Positions 1 through 10,670 of a stretch of 55,954 nt of DNA are shown here, piece after piece. The notes under the pieces were generated by a model. That model saw nothing but the letters and a program-made list of their open reading frames with translations. It was not told the DNA's origin and did no database searches. This DNA comes from Mesotaenium endlicherianum (Eukaryota > Streptophyta > Zygnematophyceae > Zygnematales > Mesotaeniaceae), in contig WELA01010100.1 of the NCBI GenBank assembly GCA_009602735.1, positions 1 through 55,954 on the forward strand. Reading direction: 5' to 3'. A program made the position numbers and the translations under genes. Every line of letters starts with the position of its first letter. Position 1 is the stretch's first letter.

Positions 1-30
<30 letters not shown>
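1..30. repeat. (TC)n microsatellite at contig edge
   Basis: Uninterrupted TC dinucleotide run at the first base, directly followed by gypsy pol sequence. It replaces the upstream part of the A1 element and probably marks an assembly break. Confidence 0.95.
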
Positions 31-31
<1 letters not shown>

Positions 32-33
<2 letters not shown>

Positions 34-2085
34 GACCCTTAAAGATGCTCTCTGTTCTGCCCCAGTCTTAGTTGTGTATGGCCCCAGTAAACCTGTGCAG
101 GTGGTTACAGATGCTTCTGACTTCACCATGGGTGCTACTTTGTTGCAGCCTGCTGACAAAATCAAAAAGGATGATAAGGTAAAGCAGGAGTGGCACCCGA
201 TGCCGTATAAGTCTATGAAATTCAACCCAGCTGAAAGTACTATTATGTGCATGATAAAAAGTTGCTTGCTATCATTCATGTGGTCAAACAGTGCAGAGCA
301 TACTTACATGGTAAAGCTTTTAAGGTAATCATAGATCATCTAGCTCTCACTCACTTTCAAAAGAAGTCCAAGCTGTCGAGGAGAGAGAACCGCTGGAGCT
401 TGATGCTAGAGTAGTTCCAAGTCCAGGTCAACTACAAACCAGGGAAATTGAATCCTGGAGATGCACTCTCTAGAAGACCTGACTTGCAAGAAAGGAACTT
501 TAGTCAGCATGCCCCGTAGACAAAGTTCTTTGTGCACCCATTTCACTAAAGGTGAAAAATTCCTTCCTGGAATAACTTAGGAAAGCCTACCTTTCTCACC
601 CAACATTTGATCCCAGCCCCACCAATGGTGTGTGTCTTGCTCTTGCACTCGGGTGTAGGCTAAAGCGAGGGGTCTGGGTAACTGAAACCCCTTCAGGTAG
701 AATAAAGCTGGTCATTCCTAATAACTTGGAAATAAGGTCACTCCTACTCAGTCAAGCACATGATAGTTTACTGGGTGGACATTTGGGGTAGGCCAAAAAT
801 GTTGGTAAACTGGCACAACATTATCATTGGGATGGGTTGCTTCAGGAGGTCTTGAAATATGTTAAGTCCTGTGATCAGTGCCAGAAAATTAAGTCTAGAC
901 ACACACCACCCGGGGGGCTATTACGCTGGGAATATATCCATGGACTGGGTGGTAACACTACCAACAACTGCCAATGGGCATGTTTCTATACTGGTAGAAG
1001 TGGATAAACTGACAAAAATGGTCATTTTCATCCCCACCACTGTCAAAGCAAGTGCACTCAAAATTGCGAGACAGTTTTACAACTATGTAGTATGCCAACA
1101 TGGGCTACCCTCTAATATCATATCAGACAAAGGTTCAAAATTTACCTCCAAGTTTTGGAGAGCTTTAATGGGGTTAACGGGAGTCAAACAGCTGCTCAGC
1201 ACAGCAAACCACCCTCAGACTGATGGGAAGACTGAAAGAACGAGTTTTGCAAGAGGTGTTGAGAGCATATATTAACCAAAAAGAAGATAATTTGGATGAC
1301 CTCTTGCCTCAAATTCAGTTTGCGGTCAACAGTGCGGTGCACGCGTCAACGGGATAGACTCCTTTTGAACTCAGTTTGGGTAGAGTCCCCAAGTCTCCTT
1401 TAGATGTGCTACGGGAGTCCTTAACTCACCCTGAGGGGATTGACAATCCGGTGTCTCTCCAGTTAACTCAGGACTTTGCTAACACCCCGTCATAAGTCCA
1501 ACACAATTTGCACAAAGTCCAAAAAAATAAAAAATAAAAAACGCTAATCAACACCGTCGAAAGCTAACATTTTCGCAGGGGGATGTGGTCGAACTGTATT
1601 CTCAACACCTGTACCTGCTTGATGTGGTCAAGAAAAAGCCTGGTCGGGTCTGGGTCGGTCCATATTCGGTGGTGCGCCGTGTCGGTCAGAATGCTTACAA
1701 ACTGAACATGTCAGCGGAATACAAGGGTCACCCAATCTTTGATGTCTCCTTCCTAGACCCCTACATAAAAGGTGACACACTGTTCACAGGTCGGTTTCTG
1801 GTCCAACTGGGACCGGTCCCCGTTGTCAGGGATGGTGATCTTGAGGAATATGAAGTTGAGGAAATTGTAGAAGCTTGCTCTGTCCGTCGATCATCTAAAT
1901 ATGTCATGAAATACCTGGTCAGATAGAAGGGTTACAATTCCTCTGGGGATACTTGGGAATTTAAGGACCATTTGATCAATGCCAAAGGGGCGTTGAAACG
2001 ATTCCACCTTCGGGCGGCTGGCGCACCTCCCAAACTGTCATTTCAGTTGACGTGGGAAGGTGACAAGAGGTCCTGTCTCCAATGA
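32..2085 (+). pseudogene. A1: degenerate Ty3/gypsy pol (RNase H, integrase, chromodomain)
   Basis: Remnant of family A pol. Translated pieces run in pol order. First comes the RNase H start (VVTDASDF near 103), then the integrase zinc-binding region (about 750-890). The integrase core follows (MDWVVTLP near 940, ISDKGSKFTSKFW near 1125, and a damaged DGQTER-type motif near 1220), then the C-terminal region and a chromodomain (about 1850-2010). Several frameshifts and in-frame stops break it (for example at 413, 1275, 1357, 1926), so no polymerase can be made. The Cys-rich region between 890 and 940 carries a deletion relative to copies A2 and A5. It is followed by its own copy of the extra 3' ORF. 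Confidence 0.85.
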
Positions 2086-2323
2086 AGTTGGAGGGGAAAT
2101 GTGCCCGTAAACGACAGTTAGTGCGCGAGAAAGGGACAGTCATTGACAGTAAAATGTCAGCAAAGTGACAGATGGGACAGCCAGGCCCACATTAAGCAAA
2201 GTTGGTGGAATGAAAAAGTGACTAGCACACCAATACAACACTTTACTCACCCTGCACACACATTCATTTGTTTCTTTTTCAGCGCACTGCAGCTACGCTA
2301 ACTCCTAGTAACCACCCTGTAAG

Positions 2324-2430
2324 GTAAGAAGGAACAAACCTACCATACTGATACAAACTTACTTCTCTTCTTGCAACTCCTATAACAAAGATTGAGATCC
2401 TACTAACTAGTGCACTGGTTACATGTGCAG
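2324..2430 (+). other. Putative 107-nt intron in the leader of ORF-X (A1 copy)
   Basis: The donor is AAG|GTAAGA at 2321-2329, the branch-point-like TACTAAC at 2401-2407, and the acceptor TGTGCAG ends at 2430. The branch A lies 24 nt before the acceptor, and the ORF-X ATG starts one base after the intron (2432). The same layout and the same 107-nt length recur at 38932-39038. Splicing is inferred from consensus only. Confidence 0.55.
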
Positions 2431-2431
2431 G

Positions 2432-3954
2432 ATGGCTCCCACCACATAAAAGGAAGACAAAAAGCGCAAGGCAGAAGAAGCCAGGAGGACAATGGAGCAA
2501 TACCAAAAAGAGCTGACGGCGACGTCCTTCACCAGGAGAGAACAAGAAAGGGTCCGCAGACAACAAGAGGCGGCAGAAGAAGCACAGAGGAAGAAGAAGT
2601 AGGAGGCGGAAAATCTCAGGAAAGCCGAGGAGGAGAGACAGAGGAAACAACAAGAAGAAGCGGCGGCAGCAGAGGAGGAGAGAAGGAAGAAAGCTGAAGC
2701 TGAAAAGCAGAAGAGGTTGGCCACTTACAGATATACTGTGGTGGGTGGCCATACCTTTGATAACTTGAAGGAAGCATTACAGGTAGCCCTAGAGATCAAC
2801 AAGGTGGAACGGAAAACATTGTTACAAAGACATGGATCTGGAGCTCTGGATAGGTACATTGAGACACACACTGCTGTTGTCCTCTACGAAGATTATGCCA
2901 AAATGGTGGGGTATACAATAGAGCAGGCACGATTTCTTGCAGATGACTTGGAAGATAAGCCAGTACCAGTGCCTGGCATAGTGGGGAATCAGAGACTCAT
3001 CAGGATGGTCAACATGCAGCCCAATAGCTTTAATGATGTACTATTTTACAGACTGGAGGTGGATGACCGTCACTAACAGGAAGCAGGACTGTGACCGGGC
3101 CCACCCAGATGACTTCCACTATGGGCTAGACGGTTACCTCATCCTACCACCCCTTGGGACTCCAGGCTTAATGGATGCCTGAGTAATATGAATGCTGAGA
3201 CCAGGGAGCACAAGAGGAGAGGAAGATATTATTTCAATAAGAGGAAGCATGCCTTTGTCAAATGGGCAAAGAATGCAGGCAAGATAGATATCAGCAGGCT
3301 GAAGGCCAAGCAACCCCCAGCTCGTCCTAAGAAAGGGCAATCAGTAGATTTTTCCATGTCTATTAGGGAGCAGGATGACTTAGTGGACGAGACCCCTACC
3401 CTTTCAGAGGAGGAAGATGAGGAGGATGAGAAAGAGGAACAGGGCAGAGGAGAAGCATTAGGAGCTCAGGAGACCCTGGGACAGGCAGAAGCAGGGACTT
3501 CTAGGGCGCCAAGATCAGGTGTATGGAATGTGATCCCTACTATGGAGGCAACAGGAATCCGCACTTGTTCTCCCAGCCCACCTGCCCAAGCAGGGGAAGA
3601 AGCTGATTTGACTGTTCTTGGCAGCAAAGAAAGGCGAAAATCTCCACAGGACAGGGGTACCGGAAGAACAACACGCGGAGTAGCGAGAGATATGCTGGCC
3701 ACCCTCTTCAGTCAGGGAGATGTACCACTTACCAATGTATTTCAGCATCCTACCGGAGTGCCGGTTTATGTGGGCATTGACATCCAGGTGGTTAAAGAGC
3801 AGGCTACCATCCTTCGTTCTCCTCGAGGCCCAGCTTTAGAACAAATAGGGTTCTTTAGAAGGCCAGCTGACAGACCTAGAGGACTGTCTAGATCTAGGTC
3901 CAGATATCAGTCTCCTGATCCTGGTGATCCTGGAGCTCCAGGAACAACCCCTTA
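2432..3954 (+). pseudogene. ORF-X, A1 copy (degenerate extra 3' ORF of family A)
   Basis: Same order of segments as the other copies: a Lys/Glu/Arg/Gln-rich coiled coil (2450-2710), then a conserved domain beginning RYTVVGG (about 2729) with the block DYAKMVGYT (about 2895). Next come a SRLKAKQPPARPKKG basic/Pro segment, an acidic EEEDEEDEKEE run, and an Arg/Ser-rich end (SRSRSRYQS near 3892) before the stop at 3952. Nonsense codons at 2447 and 2600 and an internal deletion near 3050 (which fuses FNDVLFY to RLEVDDRH) inactivate it. The family is not one I recognise; no signal peptide or membrane segment is visible, so it does not look like an envelope protein. Confidence 0.75.
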
Positions 3955-3984
3955 AACATCAAAACCATCCTCCAGTCAAGTCTT

Positions 3985-5610
3985 GAAGACCTGACTTGCA
4001 AGAAAGAAATTTTAATCAGCATGCTGTAGATAAAGTCCTTTGTGCACTCACTTCACTAAAGGTGAAAAAGTCCTTTCTTGAACAACTTAAGAAAGCCTAC
4101 GATCCTGGCCCAACATTTAAGCCCAGCCCACTCATGGTGTGTGTCCTGCTACTGCACTCGGGTATAGGCTGAAGCGAGGGGTCTAGGTAGCTAAAACCAC
4201 CTCAGGCAGGTTGAAGCTGGTCATTCCTAATAACTCGGAAATAAGGTCACTCATACTGAGTCAAACACATGATAGTCTATTGGGGGGCCATTTGGGGCAG
4301 GCCAAAACAGTTGGCAAACTGGCAAAACATTATCACTAGGAGGGGTTGCCTAGGGAGGTCTTGAAATATGTTAAGTCTTGTGATCAGTGTCAAAAAAATA
4401 AGTCTAGACACACACGACCCGGGGGGCTTTTACAACCACTATCCATCCCAGCTGGACGCTGGGAAACAATAACCATGGACTGGGTGGTAACACTACCAAG
4501 AACTACTAATGAGCATGACTCCATACTGGTAGTTGTAGATAAACAGACAAAAATGGTCATTTTCATCCCCACCACTGTCAAAGTACCTGCACTCGAAACT
4601 GTGAGACAGTTCTACAACCATGTAGTATGCCAGCATGGGCTACCCTCTAATATTATCTCCGACAAAGACTCAAAATTTACCTCTAAATTCTGGAGAACTT
4701 TAATGGGGTTAATGGGAGTCAAGCAGCTGCTCAGCACAGCAAACCACCCTCAGACTGATGGGCAGACTGAAAGACCTAATCGAGTTTAGCAAGAGGTGCT
4801 GAGAGCATATATTAACCCAAAACAAGATAATTGGAATGACCTGTTGCCTTACATTCAATTTGCGGTCAATAGTGCAGTGCATGCGTCAACGGGAAAGACT
4901 CCTTTTGAACTCAGTTTGTGTAGAGTCCCTAAGTCTCCTTCAGATGTGCTAGGGGAGTCTTTAACTCACCCCGAGGGGATTCACAATCCGGTGTCTCTCC
5001 ACTTAATTCAGCAGTTTGCTGACACACTGTCAGAAGTCTGACACAACCGGCACAAAGTCCAGGAAATTCAACAAAAATACGCTAATCAACACCGTCGAGA
5101 GCTGATATTTTCAAAGGGCGATTTGGTCAAACTGCATTCTCAACACTTGTACCTGCCTGGTGTGGTCAAGAAAATGCTTGGTCCGGTCTGGGTTGGTCCA
5201 TATTCGGTGGTGCGCCGTGTCGGTTCGAATGCTTACACATTGATTATGGCAGCGGAATACAAGGGTCACCTAGTCTTTAATGTCTCTTTCTTGGAACCAT
5301 ACATCAAAGGGGACACACTGTCCAAAAGTCGGTTACCTGTCCAATCGGGACCGGTCCCCGCTATCCGGGAAGGTGAAGCTGAGGAATATGAAATTGATGA
5401 GATTTTAGAAGCTCGCTCTGTCCGTCAATCTTCTAAATATATCATGAAATATCTGGTCCGGTGGAAGGGCTACGATGCCTCTGGGGACACCTGGGAATTG
5501 AAGGACCATTTGACCAATGCCAGAGGGGCTTAGAAATGATTTTACCTTCGGGAGGCAAGGACACCTCCCTAACTGTCATTTCAGTTGACATGGGAAGGTT
5601 ACAGGAGGTC
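3985..5610 (+). pseudogene. A2: Ty3/gypsy pol fragment (RNase H end, integrase, chromodomain)
   Basis: Begins abruptly at the DLQ motif of the RNase H/integrase linker, right after the A1 ORF-X, with no LTR between them. The integrase zinc-binding region lies at about 4265-4400, the core has MDWVVTLP (near 4480), ISDKDSKFTSKFW and DGQTERPNRV, and a chromodomain (YLVRWKGYDASGDTWE) ends near 5530. From 4346 to 5533 one frame is open except for stops at 4787 and 5039. Catalytic Asp/Asp/Glu positions are present but RT and gag are missing. Confidence 0.85.
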
Positions 5611-5654
5611 CTGTCTCCATTTAAGTTGGAGGGGAAATGTGGTCAAACGTGGCC

Positions 5655-5745
5655 TAAAGTGACAATTAGTGACAGAAAGTGACAGTAGTTGACAGGGAGT
5701 GACAATTGTGACAGGTTGCCCAGTGACAGTTGAAACAAGCAACCC
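5655..5745 (+). promoter_or_regulatory. Cluster of seven TGACA motifs between pol and ORF-X (A2)
   Basis: TGACA occurs seven times within about 85 bp, mostly as AGTGACA or GTGACAG. Weaker clusters with the same motif sit at the matching place in A1 (about 2110-2195) and A4 (about 38740-38780). TGACAG-type sites are known targets of TALE homeodomain factors in plants; whether they act here is inference. Confidence 0.4.
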
Positions 5746-5946
5746 ACCTACACATTAAGTTGGAGGGAGTGGGATAAACATATCGGAAACAAGCCGATTG
5801 CCTATTGCCGATTGCCTTCGCATATTCATTCTTGACAATCAACTGCGCTCATACTCACTTCTCTCTCAAGCACACTCGCACTTTCAATTTACTTACACCA
5901 GGTATTGCATGCTCTAACTCCCTCTCCTACGTTCTTCCCTGTCAAG

Positions 5947-6006
5947 GTACTCAAACCTGTGCATGATATGATAACAACTAACTCCATTGTGGTATGAATG
6001 AGCAAG
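5947..6006 (+). other. Putative short intron before ORF-X (A2 copy)
   Basis: AAG|GTAC donor at 5944-5950, AACTAAC branch-like motif at 5976-5982 and a CAAG acceptor ending at 6006, with the ATG immediately after. The layout matches the other copies although this one is diverged and shorter (60 nt). Confidence 0.35.
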
Positions 6007-7739
6007 ATGACTCAATTGTCTGAACTCAAGAGGAAAAGAAGGGCGGACGAGGCACAGGCGGAGTACAAGGAGTTCCATGGCGATATCAAATCATCACATC
6101 TCTTCTGGAGAATCAGAGCGACTCCGACTGCAGCGGGAGGCTCAGAAAAGGAAAGAGGAGGAAGAACAGGCTAGATTGAGAAAGGAGGAGCAGGACAGAA
6201 TAGCTGCAGAGGAAGCCAAGAAGGCGGAGGAACAAAGGTTGGCTGAGAAGAGGCGGAAGCAGCAGGCTGAGGAGGAACAGAGGAGAATCAAAAGCTACCG
6301 CTACACGGTGATGGATAAGGGCTTATCTTTTGAAAGACACCTTCAAGTACGCCCAGAGGAACCAAAGTGAGTCACAGAGGGACATACTGCAGCGAGAAGG
6401 GGAGACAGCCCAAGATTTTGACAAGTACATAGAAGTCAGCACAGAGCTTCTACTGTATCATGACTATGCCAAGATGGTGGGATACACAATCCGGGAGGCC
6501 AAAGCATTGGCCCAGATAGGTAAATCTGAAACGGTGCCAACACCTGGGATATAGGGCACAGACAGGGTCATCGGGTTGATCCCTATGCATACAGACGGCT
6601 TCAAAGATGCCACTTCCCACAACCGATTCAAGGCCTATATATAACGAGGTGGAGAGAAGAAGCTGGAAGTTCTTGGCAAGGGAGACCAGCCAGTTGAATT
6701 TCTCAGGTCATTGGTACCCCTGTACTTTAAAGAGGACGGAGCCTGCTTTCTTCTACAGCCCACTGAATAGCGCTGGATGACCATCGCTATGAAGGACCAG
6801 CAAAATGACAGAGCTGAGGAAGACGATTTCCTGGCAGATTTGCAAGGGAAGATAGTGCTGCCACCTCACATTGCAGCATGGGACCCAAGGCTGGATGGAG
6901 TCAAGGACTGCATGAGTCAGGAGACACAGGAGGATAGGACCAGGGCAGGAGATTCTCTCTCTAAGGGGAAGCATGTTTATGCCAAATGGGCAAGTAAGCA
7001 AGGGGAGAAAGACCTGTATGCGGTCAGGACCCAGCAAGCCCCACCTGCACCCAAAAGGGGGAGGTCAGTGGGATACTCTTTTTCTCGGGAATGGCTGGAG
7101 GAGATGACCAGAGAGACTCCAGAAGTCTCAGAGGAACAGGAGGACAAAGAGGAGGAAGGCGCCGGAGAGGAGTCTAGTCCTGCTGAGGCACAGATCCCTG
7201 CTACACCCCCCACTTTACAACAGACTGGAAGTGCCGTTGCACAGGCAGCCCTGCAGCAGCTGGGGGAGACCAGCCCACCAAGAGACCCAGATCTCCAGTG
7301 GCTGGGGAGTTTCAGCAGGAGGAGTCCCACCCCAGGAGGTGAGACTCAGTCACACAGAGCAAACAGAAGGGCTGCCAAGGAGGCAACCAGAGGGCAACCA
7401 GCATCCCCCTCTCATAAAGGGCATGTTCCCTTAGCCCATGTCATGCAGCACCCCTTTGGTATGCCAGTGTATGTCCCTGTCAATTTGAGAGCTGCACAGG
7501 AGAGAGCGATCTCCATCAACTTGCAGATAGTGCAAGAGCAGGCTGCCCAGTTGCTGTGTTCACCCCTTGGTTCACCCTGGTCTGAATCTCTAGGTTCCAG
7601 GAGACCGTCAGACAGGATAAAGACATCCGGTTCCAGGTCTTGCTCCCCAGAAGACCGAGCCCCTGGTACTAAGTTTGCTGTTGTCGTTAGTTTAGATTCA
7701 GTTGGTTGTGTTGTATGTGTGTTCCTTTATTGGGTTTAG
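6007..7739 (+). pseudogene. ORF-X, A2 copy (divergent subfamily)
   Basis: A strongly diverged relative of the ORF-X copies at 2432, 28672 and 39040. It has a Glu/Lys/Arg-rich coiled coil (about 6110-6290), then RYTVMDKG, LLYHDYAKMVGYT (about 6450-6485), VPTPGI, RWMT, LPPHIAAWDPRLDG (about 6858-6900), SKGKHVYAKWA, PAPKRGRSVGYS, an acidic run, HVPLAHVMQHPFGMPVYV (about 7422-7475) and a Ser/Arg-rich tail. Frameshifts near 6080 and 6330, a stop at 6552 and damage at 6600-6770 break the N-terminal half. The C-terminal half (6777-7739) is one open frame of 320 codons. Motif order is kept despite low overall identity, which suggests past selection on the protein. Confidence 0.7.
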
Positions 7740-8808
7740 GGTTGTCGAGTGGGCAACAATTTAATGAATCCGTACTTTAGATAGGTATAATATTCATGTA
7801 GATATAATAGTTAATTAAGTTCAGCCTGCTAAACTTTACTTAGTATTTAGTCTGCTGGATTTAAGTCTGCTAGATACTAAATACTTAGTTAAATGACTTA
7901 GCCCAGAGTAGCAGGCTGAAGTAGCAGCCGACGTCCTACCAACGTGCTTAACTCCCAAGTAGGCGGTGCCATCGCACTTGCCGTTGAACAGTAAAGTCAT
8001 TCCATGTACATATGCTAAGTATTGCTCTCGAATTCGGCATTCGGAAACGAGGCCAACTCTCTTGCACTGCTTACTGGGAGATATCTGAATCCAAGGCGAG
8101 AAGCCATTGATGCGCACTGTCTACTAACCTTGCTAATGTATGAGTTTACTAATTGCAGTATTGATGCTAGTTTACTTGCATTTGACTACGAGTACTATTC
8201 ACTGCTAGTGTGTTGTCCTTTCCGTTTGAATTATTGATGCTAGTTCTCTTGCATTTGACTGGCAAGTGTGTTGTCTTTTGCTGCTTAATCAAATTATCAG
8301 TAAACATCATGAAGATCACTCGTTGATATCTTTATTAATTGTTAACACTAGGTATACCAAGAAAAAGACCAATAATGCACCACCTAAGTCACATTATTAA
8401 ACTAGCCCCTGAAGCTATGACTATGTGTGTTAGACCGTTAGAGAGCTTATATCACAAGAAATTGGCCATGAGGCCCGCAATTTTTGGAAAGGTAAGTGTG
8501 TACGGTAACAATACACGAGCATCAACTTTGACATTACACAGTTTGGATACGCACCAGTAATTGATTTATTCTGGAGTAGGCATGTGTCTTATTTGTTAGG
8601 GTTAGTGTACAACATTACAAATGAATTTTTAATGGGAAAATATCGCAGAAGCTGAAATGTACATGAAGCACAATACCTTTCATATATGCATTTTGTTGCA
8701 GCTCTACTGCTCTACAGTAGTATTTTTTACTGCTACTCAGCCCGTGAGGGCCACTATCTAAAGGTGCTATGTGCCTGTTGGTATGGTACCCAAAGCGAGG
8801 CGCGGGGC

Positions 8809-8848
8809 AAACCCTAAACCCTAAATCCTAAACGCTAAACCCTAAACC
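8809..8848 (+). repeat. Interstitial telomeric repeat (CCCTAAA type)
   Basis: About five degenerate CCCTAAA units (variants CCTAAAT, GCTAAAC). The otherwise homologous part of piggyBac copy B (about 44855-44880) has a short unrelated sequence here, so the tract was inserted in this copy only. Confidence 0.85.
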
Positions 8849-8923
8849 ACACGTTGCGCACCATTAGCTAGGCTTCACCTTACTCATTCTCATGGCGTAG
8901 GTCATACCGCTTGCTCCTGCACA

Positions 8924-9184
8924 CTACACACCCTGGTCTAGAGCCTCCTGGAAGGTGCTCAGGGAAGTGTCTCCAAGAAACCTGTCCATCCCAGCCCGCC
9001 TCGCACTCCAGCGAAAGCGCCTCCCCTCATGTGGATCATAAATGTCTGTCATCTCCGTTACAAAATTTAACATGAAGGGATACCTGTCACTCTCAGGATG
9101 CGCCAGGTTGTAGAGGATGTAGGCATTGCCTAGGGCAGCATCAAACATACCCCAATTTAGTTTGTGCAACCACTTCAAGCTCAC
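8924..9184 (-). pseudogene. piggyBac transposase, C-terminal remnant
   Basis: Contains the piggyBac-type segment LKWLHKLNWGMFDAALGNAYILYN followed by the conserved MDRFLG block. The copy at 44768-45295 is longer and keeps the Cys-rich end. This reading frame stops at 8924, before the zinc-ribbon cysteines, which survive only in damaged form. The catalytic Asp region is absent. Confidence 0.7.
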
Positions 9185-9302
9185 TGCAAAAATCTCGATA
9201 GTTATCTCTCACGCAGAGCTTGTAAAGTTGATGAACAGCGTCGTTGTTGTTTTGTAGTGCACCACTACGTTTGGAGAAGTTATGGTTAAAGAGCAATTAT
9301 GT

Positions 9303-9581
9303 TTATGGAGCAATTTCCCTTCTTCTCCTCTCCCTCCTTATTTTAACAGTAGGAACAATGAGCATCAGCTCCTTACCTCTTCCGGTGTCAGGCCTGCCCC
9401 TCATCCTCATAGTATCATCCTCCTCCTCCTCCTCCTCCTCTTTCTCCTCATCCTCCTCACCATCACTAGACCTTCGCTGTGAGTCATCATTTGGATTCTG
9501 GGAGGACGAAATTAGCCTTTGACCCTCATTCTCCCTCGAAATTGAAAGCAGAGAGGCCCCTAGCTGAGGAAACCAAGTCAA
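9303..9581 (-). pseudogene. piggyBac transposase, acidic N-terminal remnant
   Basis: Glu/Asp-rich stretch (DGEEDEEKEEEEEEEDD) followed by RMRGRPDTGRGKELML. Homologous to 45325-45651 in copy B. In both copies it lies directly upstream (in transposase sense) of the C-terminal remnant, so both derive from the same internally deleted parent. Confidence 0.6.
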
Positions 9582-10670
9582 AACAAACTACACGCGGCTT
9601 GGAATAAACTAGGACTCTTCAAGCACCGTAGATAGGTGCTGTTTGACGTGCCATGCCTCCCATTGCTTCTTTTCCTTGTCATAAGACACTTTCATGAGCC
9701 ATGAGTCTTAGTCCTCACAACCTCTCTTCTCACAATTCCGACTAAGAAAATTGTATGATTAATTGTCCAAATGTCTTTTCTGCCCATGCATCTTCCAGAA
9801 GGTAGCAGGGAAGAGTACTTTACCACCCACAACAAATTTTGGCGCATTTGAAGAAGAAGCCATGGCTCAAAGAGCTTTTAAGTGTTCTCAGGTATGACAG
9901 ACTTTTCGCATGAAATTTCGGTTTGAACATGAACTTTGAACCTCACTCTTTTGGCTCTAACTTCGCCGTTAATGATCGGAGTGTTATTCTGCATTTCTTC
10001 CGCCTAAATTTCAAGTCTGTACGGTTTGTTTGAGCCATAGTTTGTACCATTTGGTCAACCGTAGCACCGTGGAGGTCAACGCTAAAGAATGGGGGTTAGC
10101 TAGACCATATATGGTCCGAGGACCATATAAGGTCCGATGGGATACCTAGTGTTAATCGCCTATTGGTAAGTCGATTCTTTTCAACCACAGCCAACACTAA
10201 GGAAGGCGACGCTGAGGGGCCTGTCAGCTGCCGAGTCTGTGGAGATTGACACTAGAGAGTCTACTGGCTTAAAACAAGTTTTGGCAATTGCATTAAAACC
10301 TCATAGATGATCACGAGGTAAGCGATTCGACTTGGTCAAATAAGAGAGACACAAGGAATATGATGATTGATTGTGTGAGACCTTCAGTCATCCTGCACGT
10401 TCCTCCTTGGGTCCCACCTCCAGGTTCAGTAACTAACTTTTTTTGGCTATAGAGTTGGCCCTTATGGGGTGCAATCATCAAGCTGGAGAGTACCAGCAAG
10501 CACCTGAACATAAAGAGAAAAGCTTTATAGGAACACATACTCTGAGCATTTAAGGGAAAGGGTCTTGGCTTGCTAGCTGGCAGTCAGGACCCCCTGAAAA
10601 TAAGAAAGAAACGCCTAAGAAGAAAAATAGCATGCAGGGCCCCAATTACGCCCATCCTAGCTGCAAGCAG

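Larger units (their letters stand above)
8346..10151. mobile_element. piggyBac-like non-autonomous DNA transposon, copy A
   Basis: Flanked by TTAA on both sides (8342-8345 and 10152-10155), the target duplication typical of piggyBac. Termini are inverted: CACTAGGTATACC at the left and GGGATACCTAGTG at the right. Inside are minus-strand remnants of a piggyBac transposase: an acidic N-terminal region and a C-terminal region, with the catalytic core between them missing. At 1806 bp it is close in size to copy B without its inserted LTR (about 1.79 kb). Confidence 0.85.
7760..10183 (+). repeat. Family A LTR (3' LTR of A2), interrupted by a piggyBac-like element
   Basis: Matches the other family A LTRs (19236-19942, 27855-28479, 35960-36705, 40824-41524, 43885-44621). 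It begins TTTAATGAATC (the usual TG mutated to TT) and ends GATTCTTTTCA at 10183. The stretch 8346-10151 is a DNA transposon inserted at a TTAA. The empty site is visible in the LTR ending at 41524, where AATTGTTAATCG is uninterrupted. Confidence 0.85.

Noticed and set aside
2279..2752. Leu/Phe-rich minus-strand frames opposite each ORF-X (also 29829-30340, 38887-39360)
   Set aside because: They mirror the Glu/Lys/Arg coiled coil of ORF-X and have no independent support.
9244..9522. Ser-rich plus-strand frame in piggyBac copy A
   Set aside because: Complement of the acidic GAG/GAA-rich transposase N-terminus.
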